Source: Lodderomyces elongisporus (Eukaryota > Ascomycota > Pichiomycetes > Serinales > Debaryomycetaceae). From it: DNA of 64,000 nt. A program made the position numbers and the translations under genes. Of the stretch, positions 1 to 8,827 are shown piece after piece; position 1 is the first letter of the stretch; each line of letters begins with the position of its first letter. The DNA lies in the NCBI RefSeq assembly GCF_030384665.1, contig NC_083675.1, forward strand, positions 1,980,001 to 2,044,000, read 5' to 3'. The notes under the pieces are model-generated. The model made no database searches and was not told the DNA's origin. It worked only from the letters and a program-made list of their open reading frames with translations.

Positions 1-1
1 T

Positions 2-3000
2 GCCAATGAAAAATTGCAACAAGAGTTTAATCAACACGTGTTTAAATTGGAACAAGATGAGTATATCAAGGAAGAAATTGAATGGTCGTTTATTGAGTTC
101 GCCGATAACCAACCATGTATTGATCTTATTGAGAACAAGATGGGTATCTTGGCTTTATTAGACGAAGAATCAAGGTTGCCAGCAGGAAAGGACGAATCAT
201 TTGTTGAAAAAATGTATCAACATTTGGACAAACCTCCTAGCAACAAGGTGTTTAAGAAGCCGAGATTTGGCAACACTAAATTCATTGTTAGCCATTATGC
301 TTTGGATGTTACTTATGATATGGACGGTTTCATCGATAAGAATAGAGACACGGTTGGAGAGGGTCATTTGGAAGTCATGAAGAACTCCAAGAATGAATTA
401 CTTCAAGATATCCTTTCCATCATTGATAAAAATGCTGCAGCATTAGAGGCCAACAAGGCAGCAACGTCGTCAGGCCCTCCAAGGGGTAAAATTGCCAACA
501 AGAAGCCCACCTTGGGTTCAATGTTTAAAAACTCCTTGATTGAGTTGATGAAAACAATTGACTCTACAAATGCGCATTATATTAGATGTATTAAACCCAA
601 TGAAGCTAAAAAGGCCTGGGAATTTGACGCATTAATGGTGTTGTCGCAATTGAGGGCATGTGGTGTTTTGGAGACGATTCGAATCTCATGTGCAGGTTTT
701 CCTTCTAGATGGACATACGCCGAGTTTGCTGACCGTTACCATTCTTTGGTTCCATGGGAGTACTGGAAGGATGTTTTAAGTGGCAAAGACGTATCACCCG
801 AAGCAGTTAACAAGCTATGCAATCAAATTTTAGCGTCAAACTTGGAAGATAAGGAGAAATACCAATTGGGTAACACCAAGATCTTTTTCAAAGCAGGTAT
901 GTTGGCTCAATTTGAAAAGTTGAGGGCTGACAAGTTGCACAGATCTGCCGTCATGATCCAAAAGAATATGAGAAGACGTTTCTTTAGACAAAAATACCTT
1001 GATATTCGCAAGTCTCATATTGCAGCTCAAAGTTTAATTCGTGGTTACGTAAAGCGAAGACAAATGCAAGAAGAAAAAGAGACACGTGCTGCGACATTAT
1101 TGCAAACTTCCATTAGAGGGCATTTGGCTAGACAGCAGTATAAACGCACTCTTTCTGCGGTTGTTGCTTTGCAAAAGGCTATAAGAGGTTTGGAAGCAAG
1201 AAAATCATACAAACAATTGCGTTTGGAGAAATCGGCAATAACTATTCAGAAATCATGGAAAGGTTTCCAAGAAAGACAAAACTACAACAAGACTTTGAAA
1301 TCCGTTGTTATTATGCAATCGGCATTCAGGAGGCAATTTGCATATCGTGAATTAAAACAATTGAAAGTTGAGGCCAAGTCTGTTAATAAGTTGAAAGAGG
1401 TGTCTTATAAATTGGAAAACAAGGTTATTGATCTTACACAGTCTTTAACTGCCAAGATCCAGGACAACAAGAAATTGATGGAAGAGATTCAAAACTTGAA
1501 AGAGTTGCTTTCGCAACAAGGTCATGCTCATGAGACATTGAAAACCAAGGAATTGGAGTATAATAATAAATTTGACGCTTCGCAGCTCGAGCATAAAGAG
1601 GAGGTTGAGGCATTAAACCGCGAACTCGAGTCTATTAAGTCCGATTATGCATCAGCGCAAGCAAAGATTGAGCAATTATCCAAAGAACAGCAGGAATTGA
1701 GACTGGAAGTGCAAAGAACATTGGAAGAGTTGAACCAAGCTAAAGGAGATCTTGTTAAGCGTGATACTATTGAAATAGACTTGAAGACTCACATTGAGCA
1801 ATTGAAATCTGAATTGGCTCAATTGAATAATCCTAAGCTCCGAAACTCAAGTAAACGCCACAGCAGTCAAGGGATTGCCAGAAGTGCTTCCAACTCCATT
1901 GATAATCCGAGACCTGTTTCTGTCATTGCTGTTTCTAACGATGACAATTCCAACATTGATGATATTAACGATGAGCTTTTCAAATTATTAAGAGATTCAC
2001 GCCAGTTGCACCGTGAAATTGTCGAAGGATTGCTCAAAGGTCTCAAGATACCTCAAGCTGGTGTTGCTGCAGACTTGACGAGAAAAGAAGTTTTATTCCC
2101 TTCGAGAATTATAATCATTATCTTATCCGATATGTGGAGACTTGGTTTAACAAAAGAGAGCGAGGATTTCCTTGGCGAAGTTTTGTCAACAATCCAGGGT
2201 CTCGTTACCGTGTTGAAGGATGATGACGTTATCCCACACGGTGCATTTTGGTTGTCCAACACTCATGAACTTTACTCCTTTGTTTCATACGCTGAGCGAA
2301 CAATCATTGCCAATGATACACTTTCCAATGAAATGAGTGAAGATGAATTCAATGAGTATTTGAAATTGGTTGCCGTTGTTAAGGAAGACTTTGAATCTCT
2401 TTCCTACAATATTTACAACATGTGGATGAAGAAGATGGAAAAGGATTTGGAGAAAAAAGCAGTGTCAGCAGTGGTGATGTCGCAGTCCTTACCTGGCTTT
2501 ATGGCGCTGGAAAGTTCACCCTTTTTCAGTAAAGTTTTCTCGACTAATGTCACATATAAGATGGATGATATCTTGTCTACATTCAACTCGCTATACTGGT
2601 CGATGAAGAGTTACTACATTGAGAATGAGGTGATTGTTAGTGTTATTACTGAGTTATTGAAATTTATTGATGCATTGTGTTTTAATGACTTGATAATGAG
2701 GAGGAACTTTTTGTCATGGAAGAGGGGTTTGCAATTGAATTACAATGTGACTCGACTTGAAGAATGGTGTAAATCCCATGACATTGAAGATGGGTCTGCA
2801 TGTTTGATTCATTTGCTACAAACAGCCAAGCTTTTGCAATTGCGTAAAAACACTCAGGAGGATATTGACATTATTTACGAGATTTGCTATGCCTTGAATC
2901 CCGCCCAGATACACAAAACTATTGGTGCTTATAGCTCGGCGGAGTATGAAACCCCAATTGCGCCTTCAGTAATGACAATCGTTGCCGAAAAGACCAAAGA

Positions 3001-3205
3001 GAGCACAAACGATGATTTGTTCCTTCAAATGTCTGCCGACGGACATTTTGAGGATCCATTCAGAAGCATAGAATTAAGGCCGTTCTCCAGAGTTGAAGCC
3101 TACGTGCCAGCATGGTTGAGTTTGCCTGTGATTCGCAGAATAGTTGAATTGGTGGCAAAGAACGCCTCAGTACAGGAGACACATCCTGAGTCTAATGGTG
3201 TATAA
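2..3205 (+). CDS. MYO2: Class V myosin heavy chain, 5'-truncated by window edge
   Basis: Actin motor that carries vesicles and organelles into the bud. The reading frame is open from base 2 (Ala-Asn-Glu-Lys-Leu), so the true start lies outside the window; about 1067 residues are visible and roughly 500 N-terminal ones (ATP-binding head) are missing compared with S. cerevisiae Myo2. Visible in order: the end of the motor domain, including the IRCIKPNE actin-interface/converter stretch near 580-600 and QLRACGVLETIRIS near 650-690; six IQ motifs for light chains or calmodulin (about 940-1370); a coiled coil for dimerisation (about 1375-1830); a polar linker; and the globular dilute-type cargo-binding domain (about 2230-3130). 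The C-terminus is complete. Yeasts have two class V paralogues (MYO2, MYO4); the CTG clade generally has one, so MYO2 is the likely assignment. Confidence 0.95.
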   Translation, partial: ANEKLQQEFNQHVFKLEQDEYIKEEIEWSFIEFADNQPCIDLIENKMGILALLDEESRLPAGKDESFVEKMYQHLDKPPSNKVFKKPRFGNTKFIVSHYALDVTYDMDGFIDKNRDTVGEGHLEVMKNSKNELLQDILSIIDKNAAALEANKAATSSGPPRGKIANKKPTLGSMFKNSLIELMKTIDSTNAHYIRCIKPNEAKKAWEFDALMVLSQLRACGVLETIRISCAGFPSRWTYAEFADRYHSLVPWEYWKDVLSGKDVSPEAVNKLCNQILASNLEDKEKYQLGNTKIFFKAGMLAQFEKLRADKLHRSAVMIQKNMRRRFFRQKYLDIRKSHIAAQSLIRGYVKRRQMQEEKETRAATLLQTSIRGHLARQQYKRTLSAVVALQKAIRGLEARKSYKQLRLEKSAITIQKSWKGFQERQNYNKTLKSVVIMQSAFRRQFAYRELKQLKVEAKSVNKLKEVSYKLENKVIDLTQSLTAKIQDNKKLMEEIQNLKELLSQQGHAHETLKTKELEYNNKFDASQLEHKEEVEALNRELESIKSDYASAQAKIEQLSKEQQELRLEVQRTLEELNQAKGDLVKRDTIEIDLKTHIEQLKSELAQLNNPKLRNSSKRHSSQGIARSASNSIDNPRPVSVIAVSNDDNSNIDDINDELFKLLRDSRQLHREIVEGLLKGLKIPQAGVAADLTRKEVLFPSRIIIIILSDMWRLGLTKESEDFLGEVLSTIQGLVTVLKDDDVIPHGAFWLSNTHELYSFVSYAERTIIANDTLSNEMSEDEFNEYLKLVAVVKEDFESLSYNIYNMWMKKMEKDLEKKAVSAVVMSQSLPGFMALESSPFFSKVFSTNVTYKMDDILSTFNSLYWSMKSYYIENEVIVSVITELLKFIDALCFNDLIMRRNFLSWKRGLQLNYNVTRLEEWCKSHDIEDGSACLIHLLQTAKLLQLRKNTQEDIDIIYEICYALNPAQIHKTIGAYSSAEYETPIAPSVMTIVAEKTKESTNDDLFLQMSADGHFEDPFRSIELRPFSRVEAYVPAWLSLPVIRRIVELVAKNASVQETHPESNGV

Positions 3206-3323
3206 AGAATTTAGTTAATCAATTGTTTTGTTCAATAAATAAATATATAAATACATACATAAATACACCTAGATATATACACATATTTAAAGGGCTTATC
3301 ATAATAGCATTAAAGTATATCTA

Positions 3324-3344
3324 CCCCCCCCCCCCCCCCCCCCC
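3324..3344. repeat. Poly-C homopolymer (21 C)
   Basis: An uninterrupted run of 21 cytosines between the 3' ends of MYO2 (+) and BOL1 (-). G/C homopolymers of this length are rare in an AT-rich yeast genome and tend to vary in length. It is non-coding here. Confidence 0.9.
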
Positions 3345-3444
3345 TCCTTCCATTTATCCCCAGACCCATATCTCACTAACGTACCAAATCCAATCTTTGT
3401 AATAAATGACGGAAGCATGTGTACTTTATTCAAAATTAATATCT

Positions 3445-3780
3445 TTAGTTCATGGTCTCGTTTGTTCCTTTCAACTTCATTTGCAAAGCATGTAACCCAT
3501 GATTCTTAAACTCATCATCAAGAGCTCCATATACTAAACGATGTCTGCTTGGTAAATTCAACCCATTAAATGCTTCGCTTTGCATTTTTACAAAGAAATG
3601 AGATTCCGTAGTGTTGGTTGCGCCTCGTAATCCATGATGTCCTGCATGCTTGTGAGAATCGTTTCGTACCTCGAGAAAAGTCGGCTTAAAATTTGTCGTG
3701 AGCTTGTTGGCAATCGATGTCTCTATTGGACCTTTCGTTGACACTGATGTTGACATGGATTTAATGCAACGTCTGAACAT
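3445..3780 (-). CDS. BOL1: BolA-family mitochondrial Fe-S assembly factor
   Basis: 111-residue BolA-like protein. In S. cerevisiae Bol1 works with Grx5 in mitochondria to pass [4Fe-4S] clusters to selected targets. The start at 3780 gives an N-terminal arginine-, serine- and threonine-rich leader with few acidic residues (MFRRCIKSMSTSVST), which looks like a matrix-targeting presequence. The BolA fold follows, with the family-typical NDSHKHAGH segment, then SHFFVKMQSEAFNGL, and the conserved RHRLVYGAL motif containing the invariant cluster-binding histidine. Its length matches the yeast protein (118 aa). It is divergent from EAT1 across a 411-bp spacer, and both products look mitochondrial. 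The two cytosolic or other BolA paralogues (Bol2/Fra2, Bol3/Aim1) are less likely because of the presequence and length. Confidence 0.88.
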   Translation of the reverse strand: MFRRCIKSMSTSVSTKGPIETSIANKLTTNFKPTFLEVRNDSHKHAGHHGLRGATNTTESHFFVKMQSEAFNGLNLPSRHRLVYGALDDEFKNHGLHALQMKLKGTNETMN

Positions 3781-4191
3781 GTATTAATGGTGAAAATTGT
3801 TTGTGCAATATTAGAATATTTAGTTTATGGTAGACACGAATTTATAGTATGTAAAAGAAGAGTTTTATATATGCGATAGTAGAGTGATAAAATTTGATAA
3901 TTTTGTGAGATCTCTCAGATCTCAAATCTTAAATCTCCAAAAAAAAAAAAAAAAAAAAAAAGAAAAAATTCGGGCCCTACACCTCGAGTAATTCCTCCGA
4001 CATCTTTGAGCTATACAGACATTTCAAGCTAGTTGCAAAAGCAATTATTACCTTACTTTCACTGTCATTTTTTTTTTCTTTTCAATTTGTCCTTTCCCCT
4101 CCTTTCCTTTTTTATTTTTATTTTTACTTTCCACTATCCACCACCCCTCCCATACCTTTTCTCCGCAGCTCTTTTTTTTTGTATCCACAAC
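3781..4191. promoter_or_regulatory. Divergent promoter BOL1/EAT1 with 23-A tract
   Basis: The 411-bp spacer between the two ATGs. It holds a 23-base poly-A run (3939-3961), likely nucleosome-excluding, and pyrimidine-rich DNA directly upstream of EAT1 (4060-4180). I see no clear factor site or RNA gene. Confidence 0.6.
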
Positions 4192-5112
4192 ATGCTTACA
4201 TTTGCTCCGCGCTTGACCAGAACAACTTATTACGGTTTTCGCTGTTGTTTTTCAACATCTCTCGGGCTACGGGAACCTAAAATCGAGACAGTTGATTTAG
4301 CATATGAGAAATACCCATATGAAAACTCCACCAAGTCACCATTAATCTTGCTTCATGGTATATTCGGTTCCAAAGCAAATACACGCACAGTATCTAAGCA
4401 ATTGGCAGAGCGATTGACGCGAGACATTTATGCTCTTGATCTTCGAAATTTTGGATCAAGTCCGCACGCCAAAAGATTGGATTATCCCAGTTTATCTGCA
4501 GATGTGGAGCAGTGGATTGACAACCAGGACTTTAAAGAAAAACCCATTTTGGTTGGTCACTCTATGGGTGCCAAGACTGCTATGGCATTGGCATTGAGAA
4601 GACCAGAGTTGCCTAAATTTGTGGTGAGTGTGGATAACGCGCCAATCTCATTTGGCAACACTGGGTCCAAGTTTGGAAAATACATTAATCAATTGAGAGT
4701 TGCATTGGAAAAACACAAGTATAACGATATTAAGGATGTTGATGCCGAGTTGGCAAAAGTGGAGCCAAATAAAGTTATCAGACAGTTTTTGCTCATGAAT
4801 ATGAATAGAGGTAAAAAGAATGAACCAGTAACTTCCAAGATTCCACTAGATATAATTGGTGATGCAGTTAATAAAGGTTTCATTGCCAGTTGGCCCTATG
4901 ACTCTAACGTTCAAAGATGGACTGGACCTGTTTTGTTCATTAGGGGTACTGAGTCACATTACGTACCTGATGAAGTTATACCGGAGATTGCTGCTCAGTT
5001 CCCTGATTTTGAAATTCGTGATATAGAGAGCGGGCATTGGGTGATTAGCGAGAAGCCAAAAGAATTTATGGATGTCTTGCAAGAGTTTATAGAAAGAAAG
5101 GAAGACGATTAA
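4192..5112 (+). CDS. EAT1: Mitochondrial alpha/beta hydrolase, Eat1/Imo32 family
   Basis: 306-residue alpha/beta hydrolase. Family members (S. cerevisiae Imo32/YGR031W, Eat1 of other yeasts) are mitochondrial; Eat1 makes ethyl acetate from acetyl-CoA and ethanol and also has thioesterase/esterase activity. I chose the ATG at 4192; the frame is open upstream but has no earlier ATG. The leader MLTFAPRLTRTTYYGFRCCF fits a presequence. Core motifs: the oxyanion HGIFGS segment at residues 55-60, DLRNFG near 83-88, the nucleophile elbow GHSMG with Ser124, and a C-terminal SGHW giving catalytic His282. The product could be an ester synthase or a general esterase; the sequence alone does not decide. 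It converges with NIT3 over 149 bp. Confidence 0.85.
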   Translation: MLTFAPRLTRTTYYGFRCCFSTSLGLREPKIETVDLAYEKYPYENSTKSPLILLHGIFGSKANTRTVSKQLAERLTRDIYALDLRNFGSSPHAKRLDYPSLSADVEQWIDNQDFKEKPILVGHSMGAKTAMALALRRPELPKFVVSVDNAPISFGNTGSKFGKYINQLRVALEKHKYNDIKDVDAELAKVEPNKVIRQFLLMNMNRGKKNEPVTSKIPLDIIGDAVNKGFIASWPYDSNVQRWTGPVLFIRGTESHYVPDEVIPEIAAQFPDFEIRDIESGHWVISEKPKEFMDVLQEFIERKEDD

Positions 5113-5261
5113 TTAGTAGACTAATTTCTAGATGTGATGAATTTTATTACTTTCAATCATATACAAATAGGGATACATATACACTTGTGATATATGTATA
5201 TATATGTATATGTATATACATATATATGTGTGTGTGTCTATGTGCATACCATACTTGCTCA

Positions 5262-6170
5262 TTATATATCACTTACTTTAGCGGTTCCGTCGCCTACAAA
5301 GTCACCATAGATATCGAATCTTCTTTGATAGTGGACTGGAATACCTTCTCTAGCTTTTGGCAACAAGCTCTCATCCAACTCGGCATACAAAATCTCCTCG
5401 CCCTCACCAGCCTCGGCTATGATATTACCCAAGGGGTCCACAACTAAGGAGTGACCATAAGCTTGGTAGCCACCACCTTCAACGTCTCTCGCAGGTGAGC
5501 ATAAAACAACAAAAGTTTCGTTATCCACTGCTCTTGCGCGTGCCAAGAGGTGCCAATGTAAGGGACCTGTAGTTGTGTTGAATGCACCTGGATAAAACAT
5601 GGCAAAGGCATTATTTGGACTACGTGACGCAATTGAGGCCAATTCAGGGAACCTGATATCGTAACATATTCCCAAACCAACATTACCATACTCACCCAAT
5701 TTGAAGACGGTGGCTTTATCGCCACCAGTCAACGTAAGAGATTCTTGAAAAGTAATACCGTTGGGGATGTCAATATCAAACAAATGGGCCTTGCGGTGTT
5801 TTGCAATTATTTTCCCCTCGGGGTTGAATGTTAATGAAGTGTTGTAGATTTTACGATCTGGTGATAATTCAGGTATAGATCCACCAATAATGAAAACACC
5901 ATGTTTCTTTGCAAGTGAAGACAAAAGTTCGGTTGTCTCACCCTTTGGAATCGATTCGGCATAATTGGCAAATTGATCTACCGCGTACGGTGAATTGAAA
6001 CACTCCGGTAACATAACTAGATCAACCTTGGGTGTTCTAGACGTAGCATCTTCAATGAATTTAGTGACTTTGGCGAGATTTGCCAGCTTATCTGCACCGG
6101 CTTTGAGTTGAATAAGTGCGATTCGCAATGATTTTGAAAGAGGAGCCTTGAGGACTGGGGCAATTGACAT
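5262..6170 (-). CDS. NIT3: Nitrilase-superfamily omega-amidase
   Basis: 302-residue C-N hydrolase most like S. cerevisiae Nit3 and human NIT2, which hydrolyse alpha-ketoglutaramate and alpha-ketosuccinamate (metabolite repair linked to transamination). The catalytic triad is clear: Glu56 in LPECFNSPY, Lys127 in HRKAHLFD, and Cys169 in GICYDIRFPEL. The frame stays open upstream to about 6455, but that stretch runs through a solo LTR and is a hydrophobic, non-homologous leader. The ATG at 6170 gives the family's normal length (about 290 aa) and starts just before the first conserved strand. The LTR lies 189 bp upstream of the start codon, so the promoter may have been altered. Confidence 0.92.
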   Translation of the reverse strand: MSIAPVLKAPLSKSLRIALIQLKAGADKLANLAKVTKFIEDATSRTPKVDLVMLPECFNSPYAVDQFANYAESIPKGETTELLSSLAKKHGVFIIGGSIPELSPDRKIYNTSLTFNPEGKIIAKHRKAHLFDIDIPNGITFQESLTLTGGDKATVFKLGEYGNVGLGICYDIRFPELASIASRSPNNAFAMFYPGAFNTTTGPLHWHLLARARAVDNETFVVLCSPARDVEGGGYQAYGHSLVVDPLGNIIAEAGEGEEILYAELDESLLPKAREGIPVHYQRRFDIYGDFVGDGTAKVSDI

Positions 6171-6354
6171 TATGTGCGTTGCTGATTGGAATTGAGTAAT
6201 AGAAATAGGAAAAAGAAATAGGGAAATGGAAATGGAAACGTAAAAGAAAAGAAGAAGGAAGTTTAAAAAAGTGTTTATGAATTGCCGGAAATTAAGATTA
6301 GTCAGATATACATTTGTTACAACCTTTTTTTCTTTTTGGCTTTTGTTTTTTTCC

Positions 6355-6359
6355 CCCTC
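6355..6359. repeat. Target-site duplication, left copy (LTR A)
   Basis: CCCTC directly abuts the LTR's TG end. The right copy is at 6819-6823. Confidence 0.88.
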
Positions 6360-6818
6360 TGTCACATTGCGACCTAAGATAGGCGCATTGTGCCCATATT
6401 TCCACAAAGTGGAAATGCGTGCCAGACTCAAAATTAGGAGTTTCTGGTACTCCACTCATCTTGAGTGTAAATAGTAGAATATAAATACCTGACTAAAGTC
6501 GCACCTTAGACTTGAGTCAAATATATAGAAACATCGATAAAATACACATTTTACGGTCATAACAACTATAACGCAACTCCGTGAATATTCGGGAAGAGTG
6601 ACGACTCCCCCGAATGCCTTCACTTACGACTTGTATGAGATAACTTACACCTTACACTTAAGAGCTTTACTATAATCATAGTGTATTCTGACATAGTAAC
6701 ACTTTATCGGAATGCACTCCTTCTGCAATAAATCTATTCGCTGGTACTAGCTCGCAAGGTAGCGAATTCTAGTGCACAGCAGTCGCACACTTACGAAGAG
6801 TAACGTTGCTATGTGACA
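6360..6818. mobile_element. Solo LTR A (459 bp) of an LTR retrotransposon
   Basis: It starts TGTCACATTGCGAC and ends GCTATGTGACA, so it has TG...CA termini and a 7-bp inverted end (TGTCACA/TGTGACA). It is flanked by a perfect 5-bp target-site duplication, CCCTC at 6355-6359 and 6819-6823. There is no internal gag/pol on either side, so this is a solo LTR left by LTR-LTR recombination. It shares collinear blocks with the element at 46156-46581 (for example ttacggtca at 6551, ttgtatgaga at 6631, cagcagtcg at 6777). The superfamily (copia or gypsy) cannot be told from the LTR alone. Confidence 0.9.
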
Positions 6819-6823
6819 CCCTC
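6819..6823. repeat. Target-site duplication, right copy (LTR A)
   Basis: CCCTC directly follows the LTR's CA end and matches 6355-6359 exactly. Confidence 0.88.
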
Positions 6824-7237
6824 TTTGTGTTGATATAAATACTTTTCAATTCCATTTACTCACCTATTTAATTGTAGCACATTGTTCCCATTTATCAACT
6901 ATCAGTCAACGGAATTACGTAAGCAACCGATAAAGTGTGGCATTTTAATACAAAGTAAAAAAAATAAAATTGCAAATGCTATAGAGAATAAGGGTGTTTG
7001 GATTCGGAGGCAAGAGTGAGAAGAAGTGGTTAGGAAGATATAAAGAAGATGGTGAAAAGAAGGAGTAGATTATTAATACATTGATTGAAATCTTATTCTC
7101 CTAAGCAAACTATAGCTCCCACTTTCTTGCCATATTTTCATCCTTTACTCTACATACAAAGGCTCAAGTAAATACAGTAGTATTATTCCGCTTCTTTATT
7201 TTCTTCCCTTTCTTTAAATATTATAAAAGTGCATTCC

Positions 7238-8827
7238 CTATTTGGCCTCTTCATCTTCGAGTGTTGTTGAGTCTTCCGAGTTTATATTATTTTGCCGCCT
7301 GTTCTTTAATTGCAAATACAAATAAATCGTTGAAACAACGACACCAAACCCTGCCAATCCCATACCCATTCTATATGCGTTTTTCATGCCCAATACGGTT
7401 TTGTCAAACCCGGTCTGCATGTCCTTTGTTGTATAGTATTCCACTGTTCCAGCAAATCCTAATCCAATCGAGATCGAGTAATTGACAAATGTCGACACCA
7501 AGGAGCCTGCAATACCTTGCTGATGTCGTGGTAGGGCCGCGCTCATCAATATGACTGCCGAGGGAAACGACATGTCCATTCCGATTGGTTGGACGAGTAA
7601 ACTAACAAATTTCTGAGCCCAGTAGATTTGACCTACTGGTCTAGTGCCCATGATAATTATCCCTGCTAAAAAGGCAATCATGGCAAAGAACATCACCAAA
7701 GCCGAGGGTAGTTTTGTTAAAAGGTAAGCGGCAGCAATTGCGGCAATGATACCTACTGGACCCGCAGGGATATTCTTTACTGCTGCCATTACAGAACTAT
7801 CATTGTCAACCAATAGGGCCCATCTGAATTGATAATACAACCACACACCAAAACAAGACCATCCGGCACTGATACATGCCAATATAAAACCAGTATCCCC
7901 TTTGAGAACCTCCGGCGGCACTAATGGGTCCTGCACGCGCTTTTCAATAAAGTAGAAAGCTCCCATACAAAGAAAACCAGCAATAAGTAAAACGTAGACG
8001 TAGACCTTGTCCCATCCAACATTTGGGCCCTGATTGAAGGCAAAGTTGATAAGCACTAAACCACTGACTCCCAGTATTGATCCCCAGTAATCAAAAGAGC
8101 CTTTTGATTTGCTGCCTATCTTGTTTGGAATCACAAAGAACGCAATGCCTGCAATGACTATACTGACAATTCCACATACCCAAAATGTCCAAGGCCACCA
8201 CGCGACATGAGCAAACATACTACTGAACAATGCTCCTACAATGAACCCGTTCGGTGCCACTGCACCAAACAAGGCAAAGCAAACGTTTTTTCTGAATATG
8301 TTTGGATAGAAATTGCCAATTAGGGCTTGTGAATTGGGCATCATAATTGCGGGACCAATACCTTGTAATCCCCTCATTGTGGTAAAGAACACTACTGATT
8401 TGGTCAATCCAGCAAAACCAACCAAGAGTGTAAATATTCCAAACCATAAATAGCCGATGATGAACATCTTTTTGTATCCAAACATATCTCCCAAACGGCC
8501 ACTGGTTAGTATAAAAGTACCCACAGTTAGGGAATAAGCAGCAGAAAACCATGAGATCTCTCCTGGTTTGTCTTCTACTCCAAAAGCTCTTCCCACGATT
8601 ACCATTGTAGGCATTGCTTGTGCGTTCGCGGCTTGTGTTAAAAGTTGTGACATGCACATTAAGAAAATGAAAGCTGCCTCATGAGGGAAGGATATCTCTT
8701 CGAAATTCGGTTGACTGTGGTATACTTCCTCACGAGTTGTTTGTTTGGAAATGTTTTCTTGTTTTTCATTTCTTGGAGTTTCCGATGCGGCTGAGTTGGC
8801 ATCAAGATCTAGTGAATGGTCAGACAT
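7238..8827 (-). CDS. DHA2-type MFS exporter (Atr1/YMR279C-like)
   Basis: 529-residue polytopic membrane protein with a short polar N-terminus (about 45 aa), then around 14 hydrophobic segments, as in drug:H+ antiporter family 2. MFS motif A is at residues 110-120 (GRLGDMFGYKK). An antiporter motif C-like stretch (APNGFIVGAL) follows in the fifth helix region. The first helices (MCMSQLLTQAANAQAMP, EISWFSAAYSLTVGTFIL) resemble S. cerevisiae Atr1 (aminotriazole and boron export) and YMR279C. The substrate cannot be inferred. It is probably at the plasma membrane. CTG-clade genomes carry several paralogues, so I assign no symbol. The ATG at 8827 is the first in frame. Confidence 0.85.
   Translation of the reverse strand: MSDHSLDLDANSAASETPRNEKQENISKQTTREEVYHSQPNFEEISFPHEAAFIFLMCMSQLLTQAANAQAMPTMVIVGRAFGVEDKPGEISWFSAAYSLTVGTFILTSGRLGDMFGYKKMFIIGYLWFGIFTLLVGFAGLTKSVVFFTTMRGLQGIGPAIMMPNSQALIGNFYPNIFRKNVCFALFGAVAPNGFIVGALFSSMFAHVAWWPWTFWVCGIVSIVIAGIAFFVIPNKIGSKSKGSFDYWGSILGVSGLVLINFAFNQGPNVGWDKVYVYVLLIAGFLCMGAFYFIEKRVQDPLVPPEVLKGDTGFILACISAGWSCFGVWLYYQFRWALLVDNDSSVMAAVKNIPAGPVGIIAAIAAAYLLTKLPSALVMFFAMIAFLAGIIIMGTRPVGQIYWAQKFVSLLVQPIGMDMSFPSAVILMSAALPRHQQGIAGSLVSTFVNYSISIGLGFAGTVEYYTTKDMQTGFDKTVLGMKNAYRMGMGLAGFGVVVSTIYLYLQLKNRRQNNINSEDSTTLEDEEAK

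Larger units (their letters stand above)
6171..7237. promoter_or_regulatory. NIT3 upstream region, interrupted by a solo LTR
   Basis: Spacer between NIT3 and the tandem, same-strand MFS gene. The proximal 190 bp is purine-rich on the + strand; 6360-6818 is a solo LTR; 6819-7237 is the displaced upstream DNA and the 3' flank of the MFS gene. No other gene is visible. Confidence 0.6.

Noticed and set aside
6171..6455. N-terminal extension of NIT3
   Set aside because: The frame is open but runs into the solo LTR and is hydrophobic and unrelated to nitrilases; the ATG at 6170 gives the right length.
6697..6941. 12-bp inverted match ACACTTTATCGG (LTR A) / CCGATAAAGTGT (downstream flank)
   Set aside because: Only one short match, no extended similarity; probably chance or a tiny old fragment.
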